Shown one piece after another: positions 1 to 13,700 of a DNA stretch of 64,000 nucleotides (position 1 is the first letter of the stretch; each line of letters opens with the position of its first letter). Position numbers and translations under genes: made by a program. Source of the stretch: Gyrodactylus bullatarudis. Its lineage: Eukaryota > Platyhelminthes > Monogenea > Gyrodactylidea > Gyrodactylidae. The notes beneath the pieces are model-generated. The model made no database searches. It was not told the origin of the DNA and saw only the letters and a program-made list of their open reading frames with translations. The stretch spans positions 238,236 through 302,235 of the forward strand of contig SSNU01000132.1 in assembly GCA_012064415.1 (NCBI GenBank), written 5' to 3'.

Positions 1-280
1 TTTGATTTTTTGCCTGAATATAAGCTCTGATGAAAGCGACAATTTGGATTTATTTGAAGATTATAATTTAGATGATGGAAATCGGAATAGAGCCAAAGAA
101 CTGAAATCACCTCAGAATTTATATCATAAGTTCATTGATTCAACGATATCACCTCAAGCAGCTGAAACATCCCAAAAGAATATTTGTAAATTCAAAGCTG
201 ATTCTTCTTCTTCTCACAGCAAAAATTTGTTTGAGCCGTTCAATTTTTTTTCTTTGTTGATTCCTGACTTTTTTTGGTAA
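1..280 (+). CDS. 3' end of an unidentified acidic protein gene (partial)
   Basis: The plus-strand frame is open from the window edge to a TAA at 278-280 and encodes about 92 residues. The start of the gene lies to the left. The translated tail is strongly acidic and Ser/Asn rich (SSDESDNLDLFEDYNLDDG), then Ser/Lys rich with a four-serine run, and ends in an aromatic stretch, FNFFSLLIPDFFW. A splice acceptor may lie near position 22 after a T-rich tract. The even acidic composition differs from the random ORFs of this AT-rich DNA, so I read it as a last exon, but no domain is recognised. Function unknown. It could still be a chance ORF. Confidence 0.35.
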   Translation, partial: LIFCLNISSDESDNLDLFEDYNLDDGNRNRAKELKSPQNLYHKFIDSTISPQAAETSQKNICKFKADSSSSHSKNLFEPFNFFSLLIPDFFW

Positions 281-1537
281 AAATATCAACTAACTATTCG
301 AAATTTATGTGAGGGATCATTTCAATTCCTAGTTCTTATTATTTAATCCCTATTTTTACTACATGCATGAAACCAACAAGTATTTCCAGATTTTACTTTG
401 AATCGAACACCACACCTATTTGTATCCTTTATTTTTTAATCATTCAAAAGTATCTGAAACTGTACGGAGAAATATTGTTATTAAGAGCTTTTAGAAAAGG
501 TATTAAGAAAGACAAGAAATATTAGAATATAAAAAGACACTTGAAAGTTTTCTTTTATTTTCTCTAAATACATATCGCAAGTGAGTGATGAGGTGTATAA
601 CTTGTCTATTGCTTTTCTCTCCTTGAATTTTGATAACATTGAAATTATCATGTGGCAAAGCAAGCAACTTTGTTTCTTTTCCCTAAAACAAGAAATTTTA
701 AAGCTTTTCTTCTCTTCTATCATGATACAGGGGAAATTATGAGAGATGTTGTACACCTTTTGATTTCCTCTAAACGGAAATGTGAAATTTCATCATCAAG
801 TGATTTTTTCTTTTCCTGTCTTTTTTCACCTTCAACATTGAACTTTTTTAGCTAGGTGTGTGAGGTGGATGTTTCCCAATTTTATGTACGTTCATGTAAA
901 ATTGGCTAATACAAACGACATAGAGGGTGTTTAAAAAGCGCAAAATTAACCCAAATGATACAAACCACAGTTTTACATCTGATAGAGCAGAGTATTTTAA
1001 TAAAAAACCGTCTTAAAATCTGATATATTGAGATTTTAGAGAATTAAAATGTTGTTTTATTAACAATAGAGAGTTATAACCTGTTCAATTTATGTTTTTT
1101 TTAGTTTTAATGCCCAATTGTACATTTTATCAGGTCATTGTATCAGATAATGTAGAAAAAGGCGATTTTTTAAAAGCTCAATGCAAAGTTAAGGAATAAG
1201 GCTTATGTGATTTATTGGAATTCCTAAAAGGTTTAAGAATTAACTAGAAGGATTTTATTTAACAGACAAGTGAAATTGCTCAAAATAAACAATGAAGAGT
1301 CCAAATGCTATGGTTACATGGAGAAAAAACTCTTTATTCAATAAGTATTTTGTGCAAAAAATTATTTTAATTAATAGAAGGAAATAAGCAGATGATCTGT
1401 TAAAGAAGAAACAGAATTCAATAAATGCCCATTCAGAAATTAAGAGTCTTTCTTCTTATATATCCTCTAAAATCCAGCTAATTGATGAATATGTTGAATG
1501 TGTTATAAATTAAAACTTATAATGCATAACTTCAATA

Positions 1538-1886
1538 TAGTTTGGGAGTCGAATTTAGATTTTTTGATCATTTTCACTACTTGGCAATTAATGAAATTTC
1601 GATCAAATCCCTCAGAAATGGTGATTCTTTCGAAAATTTGTCAGCGATATTTGGCTTTCTTGTCTTATTGTTATCCTTATAATCATCTTTTGATGACTCT
1701 CTCCCTTTGAAATCAATAAAAATTTTCAGTTCAAAGTTCGAAAAATTTTGGCGCGAAATTTGAAAAATGATCTGATTTTTTTCAGAATTTTATCTTGAAA
1801 TCGTGAAAGTGGACAACATGAGTAGGATTCCAAAACATATTTTTGAATCATAGATTCTCAACTTCATATCAACCAACTTTATTTTT
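1538..1886 (+). repeat. Diverged dispersed repeat, family of the 35.3-36.0 kb inverted repeat
   Basis: The order of blocks here follows the right half of the 35281-35960 element: a segment starting TTTGGGAG, then GATTTTTTGATCAT, then TTCAGTTCAAAGTTCGAAAAA, then a segment ending CATAGATTCTCAACTT. The copies are clearly related but diverged, with insertions and deletions. Non-coding. Confidence 0.6.
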
Positions 1887-4800
1887 CTGTTTATTATTTG
1901 AGCCGAATTGATCTAAATCCTCAGAAAAGTTTGTAAAGAAAAAATTCATGGAAAAATTCATGCTAAAATTACCTAGCCTACTCAAAAAAATTCGTTGATC
2001 TACATATATTTTTCATCATTACAATCGAAGTCAAGGTCCCACAGCGGGTATCATCATCCATTCTATTTTTATTCATACCCTATATATTTGCACCATGTAG
2101 TGTTACTCGTTATTTGTGAATAAAAAAAACCTTAATTATAAAGACATCCAGAATTAGCCGATGGAGAATGTGTTGAGAGCCTAGAGGCTATGAAGGATTA
2201 TGAAACTTGCATTTATTGTTCGGCCCATATTTTAAAATATTCATTTACTAGCAGCTTTTATAATGAAAAGAAAATAACCATGCATTTTGTTTGCATACCT
2301 ATGCGTATTTAATTTCCATTCAAGTATTTAGGGAAAAAGCCAAAAACTCAATATGTGGCTAGTTAGAATACTTGAACTTGTACAATGTACAATGCATTGA
2401 ATAAGATCTTTTGTTTACCTATTTTTTCGGGATCTCTTATTTTCAAGGATATCTCTATTATGACTTTAATTAGGGGGTAGAATGGAATGGGTAGTTTATT
2501 AAAATTCTTGGCATTTATCGGGTATTTTGAATGGCCTGAGTCATTTTGAATTTAAACTTCTTTGGGAAAAAGTGTTCATTCAGAACTGCTTCAAGATCTT
2601 GTTAAATCTAATTACGGAGGATATATTCTCTGATTCTTTCATCAACTCTAGGGTGCTTCAGATTCAGAAAGATTCCGAAATAAACAAAAAAAAGTTTTGA
2701 TTTTTATATTGGATAGAAATCCAACATATTTGTAATGAAATAAAAATCCTTCTCTTCTAAAGTTAAATTTTATAATGCATAAGAAAGTAAGTTAACATTT
2801 AATAAGTGATCAAAGTCCCCCCTTAGAAGAGATGGTTCTTGCGAAGAAGAAGGTAATAAATCTCTGTTATACGCGTTGTAAACTCTTGAATTCTAATTTG
2901 AAAAATTTTATTCAACACAAACAAAATATTTCGCAAGATTATCGACAACTATTACTTGTTTTAATAATTTTCAGATAGATCCGAATCTTAACTATTTGAA
3001 GAACGATTCTTCAAGAACCCTAATTAACTCAGAACTTTTGGAATTCTTAGATCGTCTACAAGAATAATTAATTTATCAGGTTATAATAATGAGTTAGTTT
3101 TAATAAAGTTAAATGATAAAATTTTTTCTCACGTGTAAACAATCAGACTTTAAAATTTTTTAAAATAGAGTCATGGCTACAAAAGAAGATTAGCATATGA
3201 AAGGAAAGGTATTTTGTTCAGATTGGCATTTATTAGAAGGGAGATGCGCAGATTCATGTTGCTTTTCTGGGTCAGTTTTAAAACAACACCATAGGATAGT
3301 TTTATACAATTTTTTTCAATACTCAATATGCCTTATTTCAAATTCTCTCCTCTATCCTCAAGGTCAAGCGAAAAATTATTCTTCCCAACTCTGTTTCTTT
3401 GAAAAAAAAAAGTTTCAATACTCTGCGCGCATGAACATAAAAGTATGTAAAATTATCCGTTTTTCTTCATATGTGGCTTTCACACCAAAAAAAACAAAAT
3501 GTAAAAACATAAAATGTATGCAGGCCCCCTTTTGTCCGCTCCTAGTCGCTTTCCGTTTTCAACATGTGTGAATGTTACACAGTTGATGAATAGAAAAGTT
3601 TTATTCACGATGCGCACAAAAACATTATAAATTCTCTATACCATGTATGCACTGTTCATAAATACATGATAGAAAAATTTAATCTTTTTTATGTGTTAAT
3701 GCATAACTAATAGGGAACAATAATATATATATGTGATTTATTTTTTAATTTTCAAAAATGAAACTGCATTCTCGAACTGGGATTTTTATGTAAATTTTAT
3801 TGATATGAACTACTAGAAGATTAATAAGATTGTTTAGAATCTCGAAAATAGTTTTTTTTCTTAATTCTATATGGTATTTTGAAAGACATAATTTTAACTG
3901 ATATTAACATAATTTTCAATCTAGAATAAAACAACTTGATAACTTTTTTGCTCAGTTATCAACTCAAAGTTAAAATTCAAGGATTACCTTGGCATTAATT
4001 ATTCTTGCAAAAATCTCTACTTAATCGGAAATTTTCTGAAAGCTAATTTCAATCAATTCCAGTCATTGACTGCGGTTTGAACTCTGTATATAATAAATTA
4101 AAGTATTAGAAACATTGATAGGAGTTTATCCATAAATCCTGAACACACTTCTGCAAGTTAAAATTTCCTTAATAAGAAAAGCAATGTACCCCTATAGAGA
4201 TAGGCTTAATTTATAAACTATGATTTTAGTTAAATTGAAAATTTATTTAGATTGTGAAGAGCAAGAAAAACATGGAAACAGACTTTTCTCAACTATGTTT
4301 GAGACAAAAAAGTATCTACTCATTTCTCTATGCTTAATAAGCATTGCTTATGTAATGCTAACAGATTTACATGTGTAATTTCTTCATGAGTGAATAAGAT
4401 AAAAAAGATTTTGGAAATTTGTGTGATTTTTTCCTAATAATAATAAATCCAGAGAGTGATCTTCTAGCTAGAGAATAATATGAGGGAAAAGTAGAGTGTA
4501 TTTCCAAAATGTAAAAAAAACACAAGAAATTACTTAAAAGATTATACTATCCTGTAATACGATCAACATGCTAGTTACTAGTTGGACATTGTAAATCATG
4601 AGTAAAAGTGTAGACTAAGATTAAAAAGATTAGACCGAAGGCAACTATGGAAAAAATATGATAGAAATCTTCAAAATCCTAAAGTCCTTAAAAGCTGATT
4701 TTTACAGCGACTCTCGATGAATTTGAAAATTTATGATTTTTGTTTTTTTTATCAAAGTCTCAGAATTAGCATCACCACAAGGATTCCAAACATTTCAATT

Positions 4801-7800
4801 ACATTTGAAAGAAACGTCAATATGAACTAACCTCAGATCATTCTAATTTATTAATAAGTGTAGTAAAAAATAAGATGTATAGACTTTCGCATGATCATGA
4901 TCAGTGGGATGTTTCCTAAGACTCATTTACCATTATTTCCTTTTCTAATGGTGATGCTAAAAAATAACGTTTGTTCCCAGTTGAAATCAACAAATGTTAT
5001 CCTAAAATTATCTTATAAGGTAAAGAAAGATTGATTCAGTTTGTAAAAAATCTAAGAACTTGATGAAAAAATTTTCAATTCATTAAGAATAGCTTTGTAA
5101 ACCTGAAAGTCTTTACAATATTTTCATAATTCCTCCTCTTTTTACTCGGTATGTATCGAATTGATTTTATCAGTTAAATTCACACTTTTCTTAGCAAAGA
5201 AGAAGCTACGGATTATATCAATATGGGTGGAAAAATAAATTTAGCAACCATATTATTAAAAAAAATTTATTAGTATTTTTTATAAAAGAAAAAACCTCAA
5301 GCCATTATGGAAAAGTAGGAAGAAATTGGTGTACAGGTTATCTTCATATTACACGCCTGCTTAGCCATTGGCCATTACTCACTATTATTTGTGGTTGTTG
5401 TTAGGCTGATAATCTCAAGGTGTTTAGATGATGACACCAAAGAAAATCTCGCCAAAGTAGTTCGTTTTTTTATCTCAACTTGGTGAGAGTATTGAATCTG
5501 GAACTATTTTCTATTCATGCCCAGAAATTCAAGTATTTTTTAAAGCTTCCATTGGATTCTTTATGTTCCGTAATCACTGTTTTCGAAAACTTAAATTTTA
5601 AACCTAGATTTTTTAATGTTCTGATATCCATAAATCCCATTTTCCCAAATTGACCGGATATTTCAGGGTGCATTCAGAATTTGAAGTGAAAATCTGATCT
5701 AAAAATATTATAACCTGTCCAATAATTCAAAATTTATTATTTCTCTTAGTAAAATCCATTGAAAATGGTGGCGCAATGGAGCAGAAAAAATAAGATTTAT
5801 CCCTTTGATAAGACTTTCCTTAGCTATAACGCGGATTATTAAAACTATTGCCCAAAGCAAACATCTTCTGGGTCTTGAACAAAGGTTGATCGGAAGTTTG
5901 AATAAAACAAGATCATAAACTATAATGATCGGCATTTGAGTATATTTAGGCAATATTTTTTACACTAAACTTCTGAACAATAATTTTTTTTATTTCTATA
6001 TCCTCAAGTTAGTTACCATGACTTCTAAAGAGGAGAAGATATTTATTTTTTCTGTCCATGAGAAATTCACCTACTCCATAGTACTCAAGGTGATACTGCT
6101 CAAGTGTGATATTAACATGGAAAACTTTATTTTTATTTCCAAAGTGCCTGTTTTTGTTCATACTTTGCTATTATCAGCAGAGAAGATAACAACAAGCTTG
6201 TAAATTGGTCATTTAGGCTTATTAGCTGGAATTTGATTGTGGGAAAATAATTTTATGCTCTTACAATAATAACAGCGACATAGAAATCTTTATCCTCTAA
6301 TCAACAACTTATTCACAAAACGTGGAGGAATTCCGTAATTCGATTCCTAGTTTTTTGGACCACATTTCTTGTTTCGTAATCAAAAACTGTCATTTTTGTG
6401 TTCCTTTTTGAGTCCACTGATCTTTTCTGAAGATTTCATTGAAGATAGAAACATGAATTACATTAACCAACTTGATAAAAACATTGGATCATTATGAGCT
6501 GAGTTGAACCTTTTTGTCGAGAGGTGATGAAACTTATTCAAAGATCCAGTTTTGTGATTCAGCACGATTTTGGAAATGTGTCAACATTTTTTCCGAAAAT
6601 GTAACACCTTGCGCATTCAGTACTCAGCAAAATGTGGGATATTATTCGTTGGTTAACATTCAACTTTTAGCTTGGAATTTAAAGAATATTTATGAAATTC
6701 TTTTGATCTTTTCATAAGATGCTTTGGTGAATTTGCTTTGATTATCAGATAGTGTTTTTTGAAAGCTTCTCCAAAAGTGGAAAGTAATTTTTCTTTCATG
6801 TTGAATTCATCTTTTGAATTTCTTTTAATCTGAATCTGCTCGATTCAATTATCCATCCAGCAATTTTCTCTGTTATAATTCCCAAGATTCTCTTGAAAAA
6901 GAAGCTCTGAGAGAAGAGCAAAATCTTTTAAATTATGTACCCAAGATTTTAAGTTCTTGATATAAGTAATTAATAACTTATTTCATAAAATCTTATAGAG
7001 CGAAAACTATAACGTCAAGCCTCTAGGTTGTATTTTTTTTGTAAATAAACCTGGTTTACACTCTTTTATTTTTATTACTGAACTTACGAAACTAAAGCTT
7101 GAGTTAAGAATCTTAACTTAAGATGAAGATATAAATTTATGATTTTAATAAGAACCCCATTTTTTATCGCGATATCAAAAACGAATAAACAAATTTAAAC
7201 CAAAATCCTTATAATACCAGCCTAATACTAATACTGATCTAAATATGAATGAGATCGTATAAAATCGGTTTTTCATTTAAGAAGTATTTATTGAATCTGT
7301 AAATTTTATAAACAGACCACGGATATCTGGAAATTTTTTCAAAAAGACATTTGAAAGAATTTGGGTTGATTGTGGCGGCAGTGCGCCGGAGCCAAAGAGG
7401 TGTGATGTTTGACATAGAAAGGGCTAAACCACGGCTTTGGGTTCTTAGACAGCTGCATGATGTTAACGTGGAATATAAAAGTTTTAAAGATTTAGATTCT
7501 GTAGTAAACCTAGGAATCTGTAAACTCATTCTATAGTTTCAGACTCTGAGGGATTGGAATAATTCATAGAAACCTAAAGATTTATGCAGTATGAAAGTTT
7601 TTTGGCAATTCTCAATCTTCTGGGTCCGGTTTGATACCAAAATAAACTAAAATGATCTTGATCCGATAATGTTATAATTATCAGGATAAATATCTATATT
7701 GAAGCCAGATTATATCTAAATCTGATGATATTCAAGCAATACATTTTGTTAAAGGAAAAAACTATCAATTAGCAAAATGTATGGATAGCAAAACTATGAT

Positions 7801-8331
7801 TTCCTGCTCAATCAATCTGGTTTTCCCATCTTTTTCTCATACACATCTATTCTTTTGTCATTATTTCATTATCAATCATAAAGTGAATTCCTTTTTTCAC
7901 TTGGAAAAAATACCCATTACATTATTCATAAAAGAGAAATAGTGACTACGCCGATATTGCCTACCATAAAAAAACTATAACTACTCAAAAAATATTACAC
8001 AATAAAAAGTGATTTAAATGTGTAAATGGACTAAACTTTTGACGGATGAATTCTAATCATTAGTATTTTGCATCAATTTTTTCCTCCATTATTACATCAT
8101 CATGTAATCTAACTACTTTTTTCCCATGGTAATTTTGTATAGTAAAAGCATAGGAGTAAGTAATTTTTTTCATCCAATGTGAAAGAATCATTTTATTCCC
8201 TCTTCCGGTTAAAATAGCTGAAATAATTTCTTTGAATTTTAGCCTCTTATTACATCCTGAAAAGATTCATAAGATATTGGTAAAAGTAGCCAAAGCCTCT
8301 TCCAGACGTTTTGGTACTGAAATAGTAAACC

Positions 8332-8482
8332 AGAACTCTCTTCAATTTTATCTAAGAACCTTAGGCAAAAGTCCTTAGTATTCCTATTGGTCCAGATGTG
8401 AAAAATAATTCAAAATTAAATAAACTCTAAAACCGATAAGATGACCTGTAGAAAAACCTGAAATCAATAATTTATGAAAGTC
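8332..8482 (+). repeat. Dispersed repeat copy (paired with 49.4-49.5 kb)
   Basis: This block shares an ordered set of words with 49395-49545: CTCTCTT, then a CCTTxGTATTxCTxTTGGTC block, AAATAAAC, and AATAAGATGACC or GATAAGATGACC. Both copies are on the plus strand. Boundaries are approximate, no ends or coding capacity were recognised, and the family is unnamed. Confidence 0.45.
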
Positions 8483-9110
8483 TCTCTGTATCATTGCAAC
8501 CAGTCACATCCCTTATTTCGATTTCACCAACATTGACATTGATTTGATTTCTTATCCTGTCCAACTAGATAGTTTTGAAATGCCCTTTAAAATCAACTTC
8601 CATCTTCCAAAACTTTATTTATTTTTATTATTGGACAAAAGGGGAATTTTTGGTTAAAAATTCCTTTAGAATTTCAGGAGATACTTTTAATTGAGTGTAA
8701 GGAAAAGTAGCGCTGATTTTTTTTCGCAAAAAAAGAACATTTACGAAGAAAATGAATATGAACAAAAGGACGCAATAAAAAAGAACAATTTCCTTTCAAT
8801 TCTCCAGTACTATTCCAGTTTATTTCTTACTCCTTTATTATACTTTTTATCGTGTATTTTTAAACATATACACTGTGTATAGAGAAGGGATAATATTTCC
8901 AACTCTTTTCATGCTTGTATCATATGGACCAATCAGATTATAGAATCATAAATATTCATTTAGTGGGGGTGAGGGATTGTATATGGATTATTCGCAATCT
9001 ACACTGTCTATGTATTATACAAATTAGATGTACTATAGTTATTTTAAATATGCATATAAATGTATCGGAATAACTACTAGGTATCATCATTAAAGGTGTT
9101 GAAAGTCAGG

Positions 9111-9190
9111 CAGATATAAAAAAGACACGTTCCCGAGAAAAACTCATCAAAGTGAACAAAATTGCAAGAGTCAGCCGAGTCAAAAAAATT
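9111..9190 (+). promoter_or_regulatory. TATA-type core promoter of the FEZF gene
   Basis: TATAAAA is at 9115-9121, 70 bp upstream of the chosen ATG at 9191. A transcription start about 30 bp downstream of the TATA box would give a 5' leader of roughly 45 nt. No other strong element was identified nearby. Confidence 0.4.
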
Positions 9191-10447
9191 ATGGAGAATA
9201 ATCTAAAATTTTCGATCAATCAGTTGATAAATAATTCCTCTCAATCTGGCCATGATGAGAATAGCTCTTTAAATCAATCCTCACTCGATTCGTCAACAGA
9301 AAATCAACACCAGGATGATAATTCTTTTGATCAAGTCCAACGACGGAATAACTTTCCCAATAACTCCATCAGTCCTTCGAATAACAAATCTCCAGATGGA
9401 ACTCAAAAGAGTTTCGAGTGTCCCGAGTGTGGAAAAGTATTTAATGCCCATTATAATTTAACGCGTCACATGCCAATTCACACTGGGGCACGCCCATTTA
9501 TCTGCAAGGTGAGTTTTTCAAATTATTCAAAAAAAATTAACTTAATAATATTCTTGTAATTTTCCTTATAGATCTGCAACAAGGGTTTCAGACAAGCATC
9601 TACTTTATGTAGACACAAGATAATTCATACGTCAGAGAAACCGCATGTTTGTAAAGTTTGTGGAAAAGCGTTTAATAGAAGTTCCACGCTCAACACACAT
9701 ATGCGAATCCATCAGAGTTATAAGCCATTTACGTGTGAAATTTGCGGCAAGGGATTTCATCAGAAGGGTAATTATAAAAATCATCGTTTAACACATTCAT
9801 CGGAAAAGCAATACAAATGCCGGATATGTAACAAGGCTTTCCATCAGGTCTACAATCTCACATTTCATATGCATACGCACCAGGAAACAAAGCCATACTC
9901 CTGTTATATATGCAATAAGGGATTTTGTCGTAATTTTGACTTGAAGAAGCATCTTAGGAAAATGCACAAGACAGAAAATTCCCTACAGACTTCAGAAGAT
10001 TCAGTTAAACAAGATGATATCTGTAGGTTTTCATTCGATTCAACTTGTAACCCTATGATTAAGTTTTAATTGATATTTTTACGTATAGATCGTTCACAAG
10101 GTGACTCAGAATGGAGTGAATCAGACACAAAGTTTAGTCTTACCGGCTCATCAACAGAACTCAAAGTATCTCCGGATCCATCATCTTCTTGTGAACTGAG
10201 TGGAGATTCAAAAATGTTTGATAATCCATTTGGAAGTTTAATTGACAGATATCAAAAATTACTGCTCAATGGCCAAGCAAATATTTTCAATCATTTCACC
10301 CTTCCAAACTTAGAAACTCAAACAGACCTAAAGACATCAATGGGCTTAAACAATTTCAACTTTGAAAAGGCTTTTGAGTTTTTCAAAACTATCAACAATC
10401 AGAATTTCAGTCAATCTGTTCCAAACAACACAACGACGACAATTTAA
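9191..10447 (+). CDS. FEZF: Fez family zinc finger transcription factor (FEZF / earmuff type)
   Basis: Three exons: 9191-9508, 9572-10022 and 10089-10447, separated by GT-AG introns of 63 and 66 nt. The joined frame is 1128 nt (375 aa). Near the N-terminus (residues 7-12) FSINQL resembles the Eh1 Groucho-binding repressor motif of Fez proteins. Residues ~75-238 are six consecutive C2H2 zinc fingers; fingers such as [19 protein letters not shown] and [11 protein letters not shown] match the family almost word for word. The C-terminus is Ser/Asn rich and low in complexity. In other animals Fez factors are nuclear repressors that pattern the forebrain and neural progenitors. The ATG at 9191 was chosen because it places Eh1 at the N-terminus. 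The first intron splits finger 2 in phase 0. AATAAA at 10602-10607 is a likely poly(A) signal. Confidence 0.93.
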
Positions 10448-10677
10448 CTACAGGATAAATCAGATCAAGAACTTTAGAATGCTTAGAGATTACAGATTTT
10501 AAAATATTTATTTGTCTTGAGAGCGCTGTTTTATAAAACCAACAAAGAAATTGTAAACTATGATAATTTTATTATTTTTGAAGCGATAATTTCAATTTGG
10601 AAATAAAACGTAAACCTGTCATATAGAAGAAAAAGGAACTTCAAATTAAAAACTCTTATGGTTTTCACACACATATT

Positions 10678-10701
10678 CTATTATTATTATTATTATTTTT
10701 T
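10678..10701 (+). repeat. (TTA)n microsatellite
   Basis: A run of TTA units at 10681-10696 runs into a T-tract. It lies in the FEZF 3' flank. Confidence 0.85.
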
Positions 10702-12110
10702 GTTTAATCTAAAATCGTTTATGTTAATTCATTAAATATACAGTGAAAAGAAAAAAAGAGATTCTGTACAGTTTTCAAATAAAAAAAATTTATCAAAATT
10801 TGGAGCATTTTATTCGGTGTGATTTGAAAATGGGAATGATTTTTAGAATAATAATCCAAAAGAAATACCTTAACTAGCTAGTTGATGAAAGAAAGCCTTT
10901 TAAGATGTAGAAAATTCTCAACAATTTTCGGAATACTTTTTGTAAAGGATTGAAAGAATGATCAGTAAAACGGATCATAACAAGAGAAAAAACCGATTGT
11001 CAAAATTGATTGACTCGTCAGAAAAAAAAATCAAGAAATTGAAATTTGACATTCCCACAATAATTGATTTCTGACCTGAATTAGCATAGTTAATCTTCTG
11101 AAACTTTGTACTTTTGAAATGTTTGCTGCGCTAATTATGATACTTAGTAGGACTGAAAAAAAATTTTTGTTGAGAAATCCCAAAAATTGTTTTTAATAAT
11201 TATTTAATCAATTTCAAGAATTTTACTTCTATTTAAAGTATTTCTGCAGATATTCTAGATCAAGCCTATCAATTGATTATATTGTTCAAAACTGATTTTA
11301 TATTCCAATTATAGTTCAACTGTTAACGAAGTTTCAGCCAATTGAATTATTGAAGGCTCGTGTAAAAATAGCCAGACAAATTAAATTTAAAGGAAAAGGC
11401 CTACTTAGAGATGTTAGTAATCGTTTTTTTATTTTTCTGATGAGACAAAGAAAACAGTCAACATATCAAAGATCGCAAATTTTCTGCCCTACTTATTAGA
11501 GATTATTTTGGTCCATAAGTATTACTTACTCAGTAATGGAACAAAATACAGGATATTTACATTTACTTTGATATCACTCAAGAAAGATGAATGAAAATGG
11601 CTTCTCCCAAAAAGTCTGTAAAGAATGCTGCAAGAATTTTGTACTTAGAGATCAGATGATAATCTGGTGATCTCTAAAAATGTTTTCTTTGTTCTTCAGG
11701 GTCTCGGTTTGCTCTAGGATTTTTTACAGTTTGAAGAAAATAAATCCAAAATGTTTTTGTGTTGCCTTCATATCATTTAATTCTACAGATTACTAGTAGA
11801 AACTACATTTTGGAGTTCGTTTTCATTGTCTTCCCTTTGCAAAGTTTGCAATATATAATTGGTATCAACCCTTAGTATACAATTACACAACTGCCTTGAG
11901 GGCATGTATCATAATCATAGCCATTCTTTATTTTCCAACAAACAGTTTACTTTGGAAAAAAACAATATTACGCAAAAGACAACAAAACTTTATAATCAGG
12001 GGTAGAAATGCATTTTCTCTCACCTACAAATGTTCAATGTGGTAGTTAAACCCAAAATAATAAATAGGAAAATTGAAAACTGAATAGACTAGGACACAAC
12101 AATGGAAATG

Positions 12111-12134
12111 TAATAATAATAATTATTATTATTT
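12111..12134 (+). repeat. (TAA)n/(TTA)n palindromic microsatellite
   Basis: TAATAATAATAA is followed directly by TTATTATTATTT, so the repeat is its own reverse complement. Confidence 0.85.
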
Positions 12135-13673
12135 CCTTTTTGAAGGACAGACGATGAACTAAAAACATAACTGTATTCACTTACAAGAAACAAAATTTTC
12201 ATGGCCCCTTTTTAAATACACAAAGAAAAAAAAACACTACATTCAGTAATGTCCATCTAGGCTTAATGAGAAGAAGTTTCTCAGTTATAGCCTTACAATA
12301 AAAAATTACGTTAATAATGTATCATCAATAGATTATTATTGTGGATTATTAGGCTAGTGTATTAAGAAGAGAGTGTATTCAGAAAGGGAGAATACTGATT
12401 TTACCTCTAATTGATATTACACCTAAAATGAATGGATTTCTTTCATCGTATGATAATGAAGTGAAAGTAGTTAGTTCTAAAACTCTTTTCATCCAGACAA
12501 GATTTCTTAAATTTTTTCTTCATTGTAATACGGATTCAGCCCTCAGAGTTGAACTATTATTGAGCCACAAACAGCTTGCTAAATCCTGATAAAAGACTCA
12601 ATATCTTATGGAATAAAGCTCACTCTAAGAATCAGAAATATACCAAAGCCCATTGAGTTTATAAATGTTAAAAATATTAGATAGAACACCATCATTCTTC
12701 AACATTTTTTTCATGAATTCTACTAAAATTGATAAAAAATGTATTTTGAATTTTGCTTACAATTTCTGATATGTTTAAATATTTTGTGCCAAACAAATTA
12801 ATTTTATTCTATTCCAGCAATTTGATACACTGTTATTTTTGTAAGCTAGGTATATTTTACATTTTTTTGAACCCAAAGCCCAATTTTAGATCAAAATTTT
12901 TATTTAAACTCGAAGAAAGTATTTTGCATAGGCGACTGGATGTTTTATAGCTTTGATGGATATAAACTTGAGGAGTAATCCTTTCGAATTTAATGATCCA
13001 TGAACCAAAGATTAATACACACTTTTGTATTTCACAGGCCTTTACGAAAAATTTCATCGAACAATTTTCATATAAAGCAGATTAGCAACAAGATTTTAGC
13101 GTGTTGAACAATATTTTTCATACTGAATTCGAGTATTTGTAATTCTACTTTTCCCATGAACTAAAATCTAAAATGATAGATTGTTATCAAAAAAGCGTAT
13201 TAAATCAATTTGAAACTAATGAATAGTACAGCCTGTGGGATATATTACCTAAGCACCTAGAACGAAATATTTCTAGTTAACAATTTTGCAACTGTTTACC
13301 CATTTAAAAATTGTTTAAATAAACAAGCAGAATTCAAGGCTTAAATTATATGTATATCTTAGGTATCTTATTCCTTACGAACAAAAAGATATCTACTTAG
13401 CTGAAACGAAGAGAAATATTTTAGTAATTTTTTCAAATAAAAATCTTATCTGCTCTAGAGGGTGAACAATAATTATTAATAAATTATTAATAAAAATTTA
13501 TTATAATAAATTTTTTAATAACAATAACTTTTTATAACCGTTTTACTTGTAAGTAGGTACCAGATATATAATTTTTTCTATTTCAAAAACATTTATATTA
13601 TTAGGAATTATTTTCCTTAATTAAATATTTATTCAGAAAACGTCGTTCAGCCAAAAGAATTGAAATTTGTGAA

Positions 13674-13700
13674 TTACAGTCGTCCCTCGACTTAGGGTCT
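13674..13700 (+). repeat. Solo terminal sequence of a mariner/Tigger-like DNA transposon
   Basis: TACAGTCGTCCCTCGACTT resembles the TA-flanked CAGT(N)GTCCCTCG termini common in Tc1/mariner/pogo (Tigger) elements. I found no partner end nearby, so this looks like a truncated remnant. Confidence 0.4.

Larger units (their letters stand above)
281..9110. other. Long gene-poor intergenic region with old repeats
   Basis: I see no convincing gene here. The longer open frames (for example 3197-3571 and 5708-5953) have no recognisable domain and read like chance ORFs in roughly 70% AT DNA. The stretch does hold diverged dispersed repeats: one at about 1538-1886 (related to the large inverted repeat at 35.3-36.0 kb), one at about 8332-8482 (related to 49.4-49.5 kb), and a GC-richer patch at 7360-7450 resembling 58.1 kb. 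Confidence 0.5.

Noticed and set aside
3197..3571. 124-aa plus-strand ORF
   Set aside because: No domain, no plausible promoter or splice context, and an erratic Cys/Lys-rich composition; the length is attainable by chance among many frames.
5708..5953. 81-aa minus-strand ORF with a hydrophobic stretch
   Set aside because: No family resemblance and no exon signals. A chance hydrophobic ORF is common in T-rich DNA.
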